Shown in pieces: positions 1-9,983 of a stretch of DNA of 64,000 nucleotides. The translations under genes and the position numbers were made by a program. Within the stretch, counting starts at the first letter, position 1. Each line of letters opens with the position of its first letter. The stretch is from Oscarella lobularis (lineage: Eukaryota; Porifera; Homoscleromorpha; Homosclerophorida; Oscarellidae): NCBI RefSeq assembly GCF_947507565.1, contig NC_089175.1, forward strand, positions 5,135,733 to 5,199,732. The letters run 5' to 3'. The notes beneath the pieces were generated by a model. That model saw only the letters and a program-made list of their open reading frames with translations. It searched no databases and was not told the origin of the DNA.

Positions 1-692
1 ATGGCGCAAATCGGAAGGGCCGACTATTGTTCCTGGCGCTGTTTTCGGTTGCGAAGAAGACTGTGTGCTAGATCGAAAAGAAATTGAGATAGATGCCACC
101 CGCGCACTTCGAAAGAGGCCGCTTCGTCGTGAAGATGTTTAAATAAAACTTGTGTATTTATTTTGTTGCGTTTTTTGAATAAATGCAGGAGTCTAACAAC
201 GCCTCTCTCCATCTTTTCTCCGGGTCGTAGACATCATGTAAGGACACGCAAAGCGCTGCGAAATGCCTCGTTTTACGACAAGAAAAGGCACGGAATAGGT
301 CACAGAGTGAATTCTTTGCTATTCTAGATCGTTTCGTCTCATATTTCACGCTAAAAAACGAACGTATGCCAGTAGACGTATGCGTCTGTAGCTTTTTAGT
401 GACGCAAGTCGGTATGCTTGGTCAGCAAAATTCAAGCAAGATCGCTGCCGGCCCTCGAATGGATTTTTGTTAGCTAAGCGAACGTTTGCAGACGATTTCT
501 CTGCCTGTTAGCGAAGCCCTCGACTAGACTAGACATTCGCAACTGAAAGACGAGCGAGAATCGTTCATAATCGACTCAAACGCACGAGCCGCTATTGTAG
601 AAAGTTCAGATCGCCTTGCACTGCTCGTAGAAACGATAGGCCCTTTTCCTTTCCCGCCAACCATCAGGCCTAACGTGCTGCGACTGTGATTC
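1..692. other. No gene recognised
   Basis: I see no exon with domain similarity here. Only short open frames occur on either strand, and none shows splice-compatible continuation. The last nine bases (684-692, CTGTGATTC) are the left target-site copy of the transposon derivative that follows. Confidence 0.5.
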
Positions 693-1472
693 GGCAGGAC
701 GGAGTTTCAAACGCGCATGTACGAATACTAGTGCGTAACCAGAGATATAAAAGAGTAACTCTTTATATCTCTGGCGTAACAATGGGCGGAGAGCCAATGA
801 CGTAGCCTTGTCGCCTTAAATCAGCCAATGAAGTAAACATTTATCGTTCTATCGAGACCCCGTGAAAGAAAAATGGCTCGTCTAAGATGAGTTCGAATTG
901 TCTAAGCTTGAGAATTGGCAGATCGAAGCTTCAATGAATAAGCTTTGATTTTAGCCCTGACGTATTTTTAGTTGAGGGGTACGTCAATCGAGAAAAAGCG
1001 GTTTGAAAGTTTTAGGATCGCTGAACGCACTAGGAACCGCACGTTTTCTCTATAAATAGCTTCAAAAATTTAAAAAATCGTAGGGATTTGTAAATGCGCT
1101 CGAAAATGCGCTGAATCGTGCCTCAATCGCGCCTAACGACCCACGATGTTTCGAATTTTGCCGAAATATGTTAGGTAAAAACAGCGTCTTTTTAGCTTCA
1201 AAGATAAAGAATACTGCCTTTTATTTATACTACTGGCGTTTTTGGAAAGCTCGGCGACAAAAATGGGAAGTTGTAGACGATAATTTGTACGAGGGTCCCC
1301 GCCCGATGCGCGTTTGTTTCAGTGAAGCAATGCCACATTTGCGCATTTTCGCCAAAGAAAATGCGCTTGTCAGAGGCTAGATAAGGTAAAATCAGCGCTT
1401 TCGGAAAACATTCGAAGGGAGTAACCAGTAACCCTAACTACGACGCATGCGCGTTTGAAACTCCGTCCTGCC
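693..1472. mobile_element. Non-autonomous Mutator-like element (780-bp MITE)
   Basis: The left end begins GGCAGGACGGAGTTTCAAAC and the right end finishes with its inverse, GTTTGAAACTCCGTCCTGCC. A perfect 9-bp target duplication, CTGTGATTC, flanks it at 684-692 and 1473-1481. The left ~310 bases match the left part of the large element at 40790, and the right ~465 bases match the right part of the same element up to 44891. The MITE is therefore an internally deleted copy lacking the transposase. The deletion joint lies near 1004-1009, at a short GTTT-like match. The 9-bp duplication fits Mutator-like transposons. It carries a 34-bp palindromic insertion at 740-773. Confidence 0.92.
733..780. 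repeat. 34-bp palindromic micro-insertion with 7-bp target duplication
   Basis: A near-perfect palindrome at 740-773 (arms CAGAGATATAA and TTATATCTCTG) is flanked by GCGTAAC at 733-739 and 774-780. The larger relative of the host MITE has only one GCGTAAC and no palindrome at the equivalent place (about 40833-40840), so the palindrome is an insertion that duplicated seven bases. A sister insertion lies at 41769-41803. Confidence 0.8.
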
Positions 1473-2295
1473 CTGTGATTCAGCTAAAGCGGACGGAATC
1501 TTTACGCCTAGTAGTGGTTGCCATTTCGATTCTCTCTGCGCTCGGCGTCAATCCAGGCGTCGTTCTGGACGAGTCTCTCTTCCCCGACGTCCTTTCCCGT
1601 TGGAGGCCCAGAACCGCTCGAAAAGAACAGAAAAGGGGACGTAAGACGCGATGGACGAGCTTCTGGATCAAAGTGGGGAACGTGCGATCTCACAAAGAGC
1701 CATTTCCATCAGGTAACACGACGAATTTCCAAGGAGTACCTGTTTGTCAAGTTAGATTGACGTAGCAGTTCCTCTGGCAGCCACGCCAGTCTGTCGTGCA
1801 CATTCCTGTAGTTAGCAATCCACAAGTTGGCCAAGTTGGAGAGGTCGTAACGTTAGCAGGCGAATTATTATTGCTTGATCGTTTCTTATGACTATAGATG
1901 TAAATGTCGGCCAAGAACGTCGCCGCGCTGGCGGAGACCCCGGGTCGCGTCAGCAGATTAACGTCTGCCAGTGTAGATGTCGTCGATCGCGATAGGATTG
2001 TTCGAAATAATGAAAACGTATTAGAACCGAAGACATGTCAAAATAGAATGCTTCTATGCTGTCGCCGCTGCTTTGTTTAGCTCAGTGCCATGCTGCTACG
2101 TTCAAACCAGACCACTTTGCTTTTGAGCGAGTCGCTCTGCTAGAGCTTTGCTTACGTACTTGCTCACTATCACGCCACGTTGCTGATAACAAATCAAGGA
2201 AAGCCGTTAATTGGAAGCCACGCACGCTTCCGGAAAACCGTGTTTTAGAAGCCACATTCTCTAAAACATTTTTCCTGGTGGCAAATTTGGTAATG
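1473..2295. other. No gene recognised
   Basis: After the MITE target duplication (1473-1481) there are overlapping short open frames on both strands at 1475-1765, but no recognisable domain and no paralogous support. I treat the stretch as intergenic. Confidence 0.4.
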
Positions 2296-2440
2296 CATGG
2301 GCGTAGTTATGTAAGTTCATTAATTAATTAAGTCAGGGATATAATAGGTCGTCCGACGCTTGGCGACGGACTAGTACGGAAGTCGGAACGTTATCTGGCG
2401 CTTGCTCTTCAGAATTTCTTCACTGCTCGGGGAAAAGACA
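2296..2440 (+). promoter_or_regulatory. Conserved upstream flank of DSL ligand gene 1
   Basis: This stretch aligns with the region just upstream of the second ligand gene (6472-6619). Both share GCATGGGCGTAG, TCCGACGCTTGG, TTGGCGCTTGCTCTTC-like and GGAAAAGACA blocks ending at the start codon. Conservation between paralogues whose introns differ suggests a core promoter plus 5' leader. No clear TATA box is seen, and the transcription start cannot be placed by eye. Confidence 0.5.
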
Positions 2441-5400
2441 ATGCTCGTCGTCGCTGTCATCCTCCTGTTGTCGTCGCTCTTCCACGCGGCGCTGTCGTTG
2501 CTCTTCCCGAAGGTGAGACAAAAAAGAACAAGGGAATCAGACACCCAACCTCGCCCGAACTAGATAGACTCTTTGTCTCTATACGTCTCCCAGTCTCATC
2601 CGCCCTATACACACACGGACACCGCATGATAGTGCGTTCCATGCAAAATCGGATTGGCGCTGCTCGAAAAAAAAGGTCATGCACTTGACTTTATTTTTTA
2701 CAGGGTGGTACGCTGGAAATCAAATTCATCCAATACATAAATCCGGAGAGCAAAAACTACCAAGGGTCCATTTGCGATGGTTTTCCGTCACTATATCCCA
2801 AATGCGATAACTATTTTGTCGTCTGCTATCGCGACTATAATCCGAGTGATGACAATGCGTGCACGAATGGGACGCGCGAGACGGACAAGTTCAATGACAA
2901 CGACGACATTATATCTTCCCAAAGTCACATCTCAACAATCCTTTTTCGTTCGGTTTTGATGCCTGGAAAGTAAACGAGAAAAACTTCTCCATATTTTCAA
3001 TAATTAATTTGCGAATTTGTAGAATTCCTTTAGTTTGAAAATTACCATCTGGGACTACGATTGGCCCTTTAAGGACGAACTTGTCGACATGTTGCGATGG
3101 GGAATTCCTCACGCGAGCGTCCCGAGCAACGGGAGCAAGTTGCTAAATGGAAAATACGGCAAGACTCTCTCGCTTCAATGGCGCGTTCGGTGCAACCCGT
3201 TTTACTACGGCAACTGTTCGAAGTACTGCAATCCACTTCCTCGGGACCACTACACCTGCGATCTTCAGACAGGACAGCATTTGTGCTTGGTCGGATGGAC
3301 GGGAGCTCCTCAGTGCAGAACTCGTATTGATAATTCCTCTTCCGTATTACAAAAGAAAACGGGTTTTTTTCTGCTCTCCTTATAGCTGTTTGCAAGACAA
3401 ACTGTAGTAAGCTACACGGCTCTTGTACAAGGCCTGGAGAATGCATGTAAGACGTCTATTACTGAAGTTTCTCTCTTGTGTAATGATGCTACCTTTGCCA
3501 GTTGTGACCCTGGTTGGACAGGGAGTACATGTTCAATTTGCGTGCCAAAGAGCGGATGCAGTGAGCGTCATTATCACTTTTTGTATTCTCTGTTGACAGA
3601 GTTTTCTTACAGAACACGGCGTTTGCCTTGACGGGAGTGATTGCATTTGCCAGCCACCCTGGTTCGGACCCCTGTGCGACCAAGGTGAGAATTAGTCGTG
3701 CTTCTCTTGCTACGATGAATATTTCTATTTAGATGGGTCGGGATGCAACAATCATCCTTGTCAGAATGGAGGAACGTGCTCCGTCATTCCAAACGGCTTC
3801 AACTGCGCATGTCTGTCGGACTTCACCGGAACGACTTGTGATGTTGGTATGATATGTTATTGATATCCCTCTTCCGTCTTACAAGTGAAAAACGATATTC
3901 TGCTCCTCCTTATAGCTATTTGCAAGACGGGGTGTAGTAAGCTACACGGCTCTTGTACAAGGCCTGGAGAATGCAAGTAAGACGTCTATTACTGAAGTTT
4001 CTCTCTCGTGTAATGATGCTGCTTTTGCCAGTTGTGACCCTGGTTGGACAGGGAGTACATGTTCAATTTGCGTGCCGAAGAGCGGATGCAGTGAGCGTCA
4101 TTATTACGTTTGCATTCTCCTTTGATAGAGTTTTTCTTATAGAACACGGCGTTTGTCAAAGCGGGAACGACTGCATATGCCAGTCACCCTGGTTAGGACC
4201 CCTGTGCGACCAAGGTGAGAATTAGTGGTGCTTTTCTTGCTACATGTAGGATGAATATCCCTGTTCAGATGGGTCGGCATGCAACAGTCATCCTTGTCAG
4301 AATGGAGGAACGTGCTCCGTCATTCCAAACGGCTTCAACTGCGCATGTCCGTCGGACTTCACCGGAACGACTTGTGATGTTGGTATGAGCGAGAAACAAT
4401 TTAGTATCTCAATCTGAAGTATAGTAAATAAATAGATATGAATCTGTGTCGAAGCAATCCTTGTATGCACGGTGCCACATGTCAAAATCTGCCCAACAGA
4501 TTTGCGTGCAATTGTCGGCCGGGCTACACCGGACAGTTTTGCTCTGCAGGCAAGACAAAAAAACACACAACGAGTGTATAAGTTAAATTTGTTTTTTTGT
4601 TCATAAAGAGATCAACGAGTGTCTGAGTAATCCTTGCGTTTTTGGAAGTTGCTCTGATCTCGTAAATGCCTTTTCCTGCCAGTGCCATTCCGGATTTACG
4701 GGCCGTCGCTGCGATGCAGGCAAGTCATATAGACCGATTTATTTTATGTACATGTGCCAATTTTCAGACTTTGACGAGTGTGCATCTGGTCTAAACAACT
4801 GCGGTGCCAATACGTTGTGCAATAATACAGTAGGTGGATACTTGTGTCCATGCAAACCCGGCTATGCAGACGCAGGCGACGGTCGCTCGTGCACCCGGAT
4901 TCAGTGCAAGAACCTCGACAGTTCGCTCGGTGCTTCCGCGGCAAGAGTGACTTTTTCGAACGATAACCGATGGGTTGGCACGACGGCGCAGATCGCCTGT
5001 CTAGGCGGATATAAAATGCAGCCCGGAAGCCTTTCTAGCCTACGTTGTCTTGACGACGGGGAATGGGACGGAGAGGTCAAAGCAAACATATGCAGCGGTG
5101 AGTTTAATTAATAACAAAAAACAAAGACGTAGCAAATACTCTTTTTCTCCTCGGTAAGATATTGACGAATGTCAGGTAGCACAATCGCCGTGCCGTTCGG
5201 GTGAAGTGTGCCATAATACGGTGGGATCGTACATATGCGAGACGGGGGAACAGACGCAAACTCCCGAGACGAAAGCGCCGACGACGAAACCAACCCAAAC
5301 GCCCGAGACGAAAGCGCCGACGACGGAACCAACCCAAACGCCCGAGACGAAAGCGCCGACGACGGAACGGACGCAAACGCCCGAGACGAAAGCGCCGACG

Positions 5401-6011
5401 ACGATTTCTCCATGTTCGGAATGCGATGAAGAAAACACGGATGCTATAGGCAAGACAACCCGACCTAGCCATCTAACCCTAACCCTAAGTTCTTTTATTT
5501 AGGGACTCCTGAACGCATCATCGACGAAAAAAAAAAGAATAATATCGGTCTGTACATCGGAGTCGCCGTCGGAGTCCTCCTCCTCATCGTCATCATAATA
5601 GTCATCCTCCTCGTCCTACGTCGCCGATCGAAACGGGAATCGATCACCATAGTACCGCGCCCGCCAACTCAATATGACAAGTCGTCGTCGTCGATGGCGA
5701 TGTCGATGTCGGCGTGCCAAGCGGCGGTCGACAAAGAACACGACGCCGCCAAAATGAAAAATGAACCCTTTTATGACGTCATCGGTGACGGTTCGCGACC
5801 CCCCAAGTACGAGGATATGTCGGCCGTGGCCTTCAACGCTCGCAATTTGGCTTATTGGTCTGTTCTGTCCGCCAATAACGCGAACGGAGCGGAGCATTCG
5901 CTGCCTGAAACGGGCGTCGCCGCTGCGGAAAAGGATCGGCCGGCCTCTCAGAATCACTATCTCGAGCCTGACGTCAAGGGTGGCGGCGGCGTTGATGTCC
6001 AGCTCGTCTAA
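2441..6011 (+). CDS. DSL/EGF Notch ligand-like membrane protein, copy 1
   Basis: A Delta/Jagged-type ligand predicted to sit on the cell surface and bind Notch receptors. The order is: signal peptide (exon 2441-2512), MNNL/C2-like N-terminus (2704-2969), DSL domain (3023-3323; key run YYGNCSKYC and GWTGAPQC), a set of EGF units with one cassette present twice (3386-3846 and 3916-4383), three more EGF units, a calcium-binding type EGF (DFDEC), a Sushi module (4890-5097), a partial EGF, a Thr/Pro-rich stalk, a transmembrane helix (about 5550-5620) and a tail with YDVI, YEDM and YLEP. Most exons begin and end in phase 1. Exon 2 is 266 bases, one short of the in-frame 267, so the frame breaks near 2905-2915; this is a true lesion or an assembly error. 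Three introns start with GC. The paralogue at 6620 is intact. Confidence 0.88.
3386..4383 (+). repeat. Tandem duplication of a four-exon EGF cassette
   Basis: The block starting at exon 3386 is repeated at 3916, an offset of 530 bp. It includes the exons reading [12 protein letters not shown], CDPGWTGSTC, HGVCxxGxDCICQ and [12 protein letters not shown], with their introns. The copies are nearly identical, including intron sequence, so the duplication is recent. The paralogous gene has a single cassette (about 7645-8124). Confidence 0.9.
5245..5405 (+). repeat. 39-bp coding minisatellite (Thr/Pro stalk)
   Basis: About four copies of a 39-bp unit encode PETKAPTTEPTQT-like peptides just outside the membrane helix of ligand copy 1. 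Such Thr/Pro-rich stretches are usually O-glycosylated stalks. The paralogue retains only one such unit ([10 protein letters not shown]), so the array expanded in this copy. Confidence 0.88.
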
Positions 6012-6039
6012 CGTACGTTGGTCGTACGCTCGTTTATGA

Positions 6040-6370
6040 AGGTACACGAAATGCGATTAGAGGAAGATGGTCTACCGGTGTAGTACATTTTACTGTTTGC
6101 GCAATGTTGATCACGTCAGCCCACGCAGTTTTCAGTTCAGAATTTGCACGTCGTTTTTTTGTCTGAGTCTCTGCATCGAAATTGTTCTCCAATGCTTGTT
6201 CTTTAGATCTGGATGGAAGGTCGAGTGATGATGAGGTTTTCACTTCGTGTTGTCTTTCTTTCACAGGAGCAGCGCCCATTTTTGTGGTTCTGCTGAGAGT
6301 GCAGTCACGACTTGCTCTTACCTTCATCTGCTTTCGCTCACTGCACGTCAAATCATCGATCCTAGAGGAG
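6040..6370 (+). pseudogene. Decayed fragment of the acid-sugar kinase/PdxA gene
   Basis: Short colinear blocks match the start and 5' half of the gene at 9984-13001 and its upstream flank: TCTGCATCGAAATTGTTCTC (cf. 10065), ATCTGGATGGAAGGTCGAG (cf. 10619), TTGTGGTTCTGCTGAGAGTG (cf. 10865) and ACGTCAAATCATCGATC (cf. 11068). The upstream part (6044-6160) also resembles 9755-9900. No reading frame survives. The order shows that an ancestral tandem duplication contained ligand plus kinase, and that the kinase copy between the ligands was lost. Confidence 0.75.
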
Positions 6371-6471
6371 ATTCTCTTCTAGCGTCCACGGTAAAATTGG
6401 TTTCCTCTAGTATCCGTGGTAGAATTGGCCAGAATTGCCAGGGTAGAACCAGTAGTAACGCGCGCCTTCCG

Positions 6472-6619
6472 CATGGGCGTAGCTACTTTACGTTCATTCC
6501 TTCATATCTATGATTCCTTGTAGCGACGTAAGTTCATTAGGGGTCATCCGACGCTTGGTTACGGAGCGTGATCTTGGCGCTTGCTCTTCGGAATTTCTTC
6601 GCTGCTCGAGGAAAAGACA
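6472..6619 (+). promoter_or_regulatory. Conserved upstream flank of DSL ligand gene 2
   Basis: Counterpart of 2296-2440, with the same ordered blocks (GCATGGGCGTAG, CATCCGACGCTTGG, CTTGGCGCTTGCTCTTC, GGAAAAGACA) running into the start codon at 6620. It was probably duplicated with the gene and kept as promoter and leader. Confidence 0.5.
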
Positions 6620-9600
6620 ATGCTTGTCGTCGCGGTCATCCTCCTGTTGTCGTCGTTCTTCCACACCGCGCGGGTGAGACAAAAGAAAGAACGGAATCGG
6701 ACACGCAAGTCCGTCCTAAGTCCCATCCTCGCGATCGATCGCCCGTGGATCGCGTAAAGCCACATACATTGTAGTAGTAGCTCTCAAAAGTTGAAAACAG
6801 AAGCCCCTTTATCTCCGCGTCTCCCACTCTCAGCCACACAACGCATGATACAGAACCGGATGTGATTTTCCACGAGCGCAAATTGGCGCGGCTCCAAGAA
6901 AGCGGTCACGCGACTTTATTATATCTTTTTCAGGGCGACGGCACGCTAGAAATTCAATTCAACCAATACAGACATTCGGCGAGCAAAGACTTCAAAGGGC
7001 TATGTTGCGATTCGTTCCTCTCGTGGGGCTGTAGCAACGACTGCGATAACTTTGTCATCGTCTGCTATCGCGACTATAATCCGAGCAATGACAATACGTG
7101 CATTGGGACGCGCACGACGGGCAAGTTCGACGACAGCGTTACCTTCTCAACTGGAAAAAACGCACTCAAAAATAATCTCGATAATCCATTTTCGTTCGGT
7201 TTTAGCGGAGCCTGGAAGGTAAACACGCGAGAAAAATTTCAATAATTAATGAATTTATTTATGAATTTTTAGAATTCGTTTAGTTTAAAATTAACTATAT
7301 GGGACGACGATTCGATTAACAAGGACGATCTTGTCGACGTCTTGCGACCGGGCATTGCCCACGCGGGCGTCTCGAGCGCCTGGAGCTCGTTGACGATAAA
7401 GGGAAAGTATAGCAAGACGCTCTCGCTGAAATGGCGCGTTCAGTGCGACGCGAATTACTACGGCGACTGTTCGGTGCTCTGCGTGCCGCAAGACTCCGAC
7501 GCGACTGGGCACTATACGTGCGATCGTACGACGGGCCAGCGGAAATGCATGAGCGGATGGACGGGAGCTCCTCAATGCAAAACTCGTATTGATATCCTTC
7601 TTCCGTCTTATGAGAAAAAACTACTTTTTTTTCTATTCTTATAGCTATTTGCAAGACCGGTTGTAGTAAGCTACACGGCTCTTGTACGAAGCCTGGGCAA
7701 TGCACGTAAGACGTCTGTCTATTGGTGAAGTTATCTTGTGAGTAATGATGCCTTTGCTAGTTGTGATCCTGGTTGGAAAGGGAATACGTGTTCGGATTGC
7801 GTGAAGAAGAGCGGATGCAGTGAGCGCGTTCATTATTACTCTTTGCACTCTCTGTTGACATGGTTGTTCGTTTCTTCTTATAGAACACGGTGATTGCTCT
7901 AACGGGAACGACTGCATTTGCCAGTCGCATTGGTTGGGACCTCTGTGCGACCAAAGTGAATTAGTGATGCTATTAGTCCATTGCTATAATTATAAATCCT
8001 TTTGCTCAGGTGGGTTGGGATGCAACGATCATCCTTGTCAGAATGGGGGGACGTGTTCTGTAAAACCGAACAGCTTCCGCTGCGCATGTCCGTCGGACTT
8101 CATCGGATCGACTTGCAACGTTGGTATGAGAGAGACTATTGCTTCAGATTTCTCTCACTCAATAAATGAATATTGATTTCGTAGATATGAATCAGTGTCG
8201 AAGCAATCCTTGTTTGAACGGTGCCACATGTGACAATCATGCTAACGGATTTACGTGCAATTGTCCGTCTGGCTACGCCGGACAGTTTTGCTCTACAGGC
8301 GAGAAATTGCGTATAATACAATGAGTGTATAAGTTAAATTTGTTTTTGTCTATAAAGATATCGACGAGTGTTCAAGTGATCCTTGTCTTAATAATGGGCA
8401 TTGCTCTGATTTCGTAAATTCCTTCTCCTGCACGTGTCAATCCGGATACACGGGCGATCTCTGCGATACAGGCAAGTCATGTTGACCAATTTATTACATG
8501 TATATGTATGTATGTATGTGTATATATAATTTTTTAGACATCGACGAGTGTGCAGATCTAAACGACTGCGGTGTCAATACGGTGTGCAATAATACCTCAG
8601 GCGGTTACTTGTGTTCGTGTAAACCCGGCTATACAAACGCCGGCGACGGTCACCCATGCAGTCTGATTCAGTGCAGTCACCTTGACTATTTGCCCAGTTC
8701 GACGAAAGTGTCTTTTTCGAATGATGGCCGATGGGTTGGCACGACGGCGCAGATCACCTGTCAAGACGGATATAGTATGCAGCCGACAAGTCCTATAATC
8801 CTAAGTTGTCTTGAAAACGGGGTATGGGACAAAGAGGTAGAAAAAAACGTGTGCAGCGGTGAGTTCAATAACGAAAGCAAAGACGCAATAAATACGTTTC
8901 TTCTCCGGCCCTCGTTAAGATATCGACGAATGTGAGCAGGAAGAATCGCCGTGCGGTTCGGGTGAAGTATGCCATAATACGGTGGGATCGCACAGTTGTG
9001 AGACGGCGGAACCGACGCAAACGTCCGAGCCAAAGGCGACGGAGGGATGTTTAGGCGACTGCGTTGGAGGTAGAGGCAGGAGAGCCCAACCACAGCAATC
9101 TATACATTTTCCATTTAGATTCTGCGAGCAGCACAGACGAAAAGAATAGTTCAAATCTCAGTCTGTACATCGGGGTCGCCGCCGGATTCGTTCTCCTCAT
9201 CATCATCATAATAGTCCTACTCGTCTTCCTGCGTCGTCGATCGAAACAGGGATCGATCATCATAGTACCGCCGCCGGCAACTCAAAATAACAATTCGTCG
9301 TCGATGGCGATGTCGATGTCGATGTCGGCGTGCCAAGTGGCGGTCGACGAAGAACACGTCGCCGCCAAAATGAAAAACATCGACGACGAACCTTTTTATG
9401 ACGTCATCGGCGACGGTTCGCGATCCGCCATGCCTCTGCCGCCGCCGTCGTCGTCGTCGTCGCATGCGTATGAGGACATGTCCGGCACGGCGTGGCGATA
9501 TCGTGCGCCCAACCCGGGTTACGGGTCGACGATTCCGTACACGAATAACGCGAGTGGCGGGGAGCACGCGGGCGCCGAGACGGACACGGGCGCGGGTGCC

Positions 9601-9762
9601 GCTCCCCCTGCCGCGGCGACGGAAAATGGGGGTGCTGTCTCTCTGGCCAATCCTACCTACGATGCTGCGCCGAGTGGAGCCAATGGAGGGCCGGCGGCCT
9701 CTCAGGATGATTATCTCGAGCCTGTCAAGGGTGGCGGTGGTAGGTACACGAAATGCGCGTAG
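6620..9762 (+). CDS. DSL/EGF Notch ligand-like membrane protein, copy 2
   Basis: Intact paralogue of the gene at 2441. Exons 6620-6673 (signal peptide), 6934-7218 (MNNL domain; 285 bases, in frame) and 7273-7585 (DSL domain: [26 protein letters not shown]) are followed by EGF units, a DIDEC calcium-type EGF, a Sushi module (8665-8860), a partial EGF, one transmembrane helix and a 150-residue tail ending YTKCA. A Sushi module in a DSL ligand is not part of the usual Delta or Jagged layout. The tail shares [15 protein letters not shown] and YLEP with copy 1 and adds PNPGYGS and NPTYDAAP. Two introns begin with GC (8299 and 8472), at positions matching copy 1. Role in Notch signalling is inferred from the DSL domain. 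Confidence 0.92.
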
Positions 9763-9983
9763 AGGAAGATGCTGTCTACTGTGTACATTTTGTACTACGA
9801 TTTGTTTTGCCCGATGTTGATCGCCTTTTTATGTCATTGCACACCCGGTTTCATCACTTCAGCACCAGTTCAGATTTTGCATGTCGCTTCTTTTGTCTTT
9901 AGAGAGAGAGAAAGAGAGAAATTTTAGTGTTTACAAGCAGTTTACGGGCTCCTGTTGTGTGCGAGCTTCCCCGGACATCCGAA

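Noticed and set aside
4549-4640. Exon continuing through GCAAGA to a later GT
   Set aside because: The paralogous position at 8299 hits an in-frame stop if read on, so the GC donor explains both genes.
5104-5472. Long minus-strand frames rich in Arg/Gly/Val over the Thr/Pro repeat
   Set aside because: They are shadows of the 39-bp coding minisatellite on the plus strand and have no other support.
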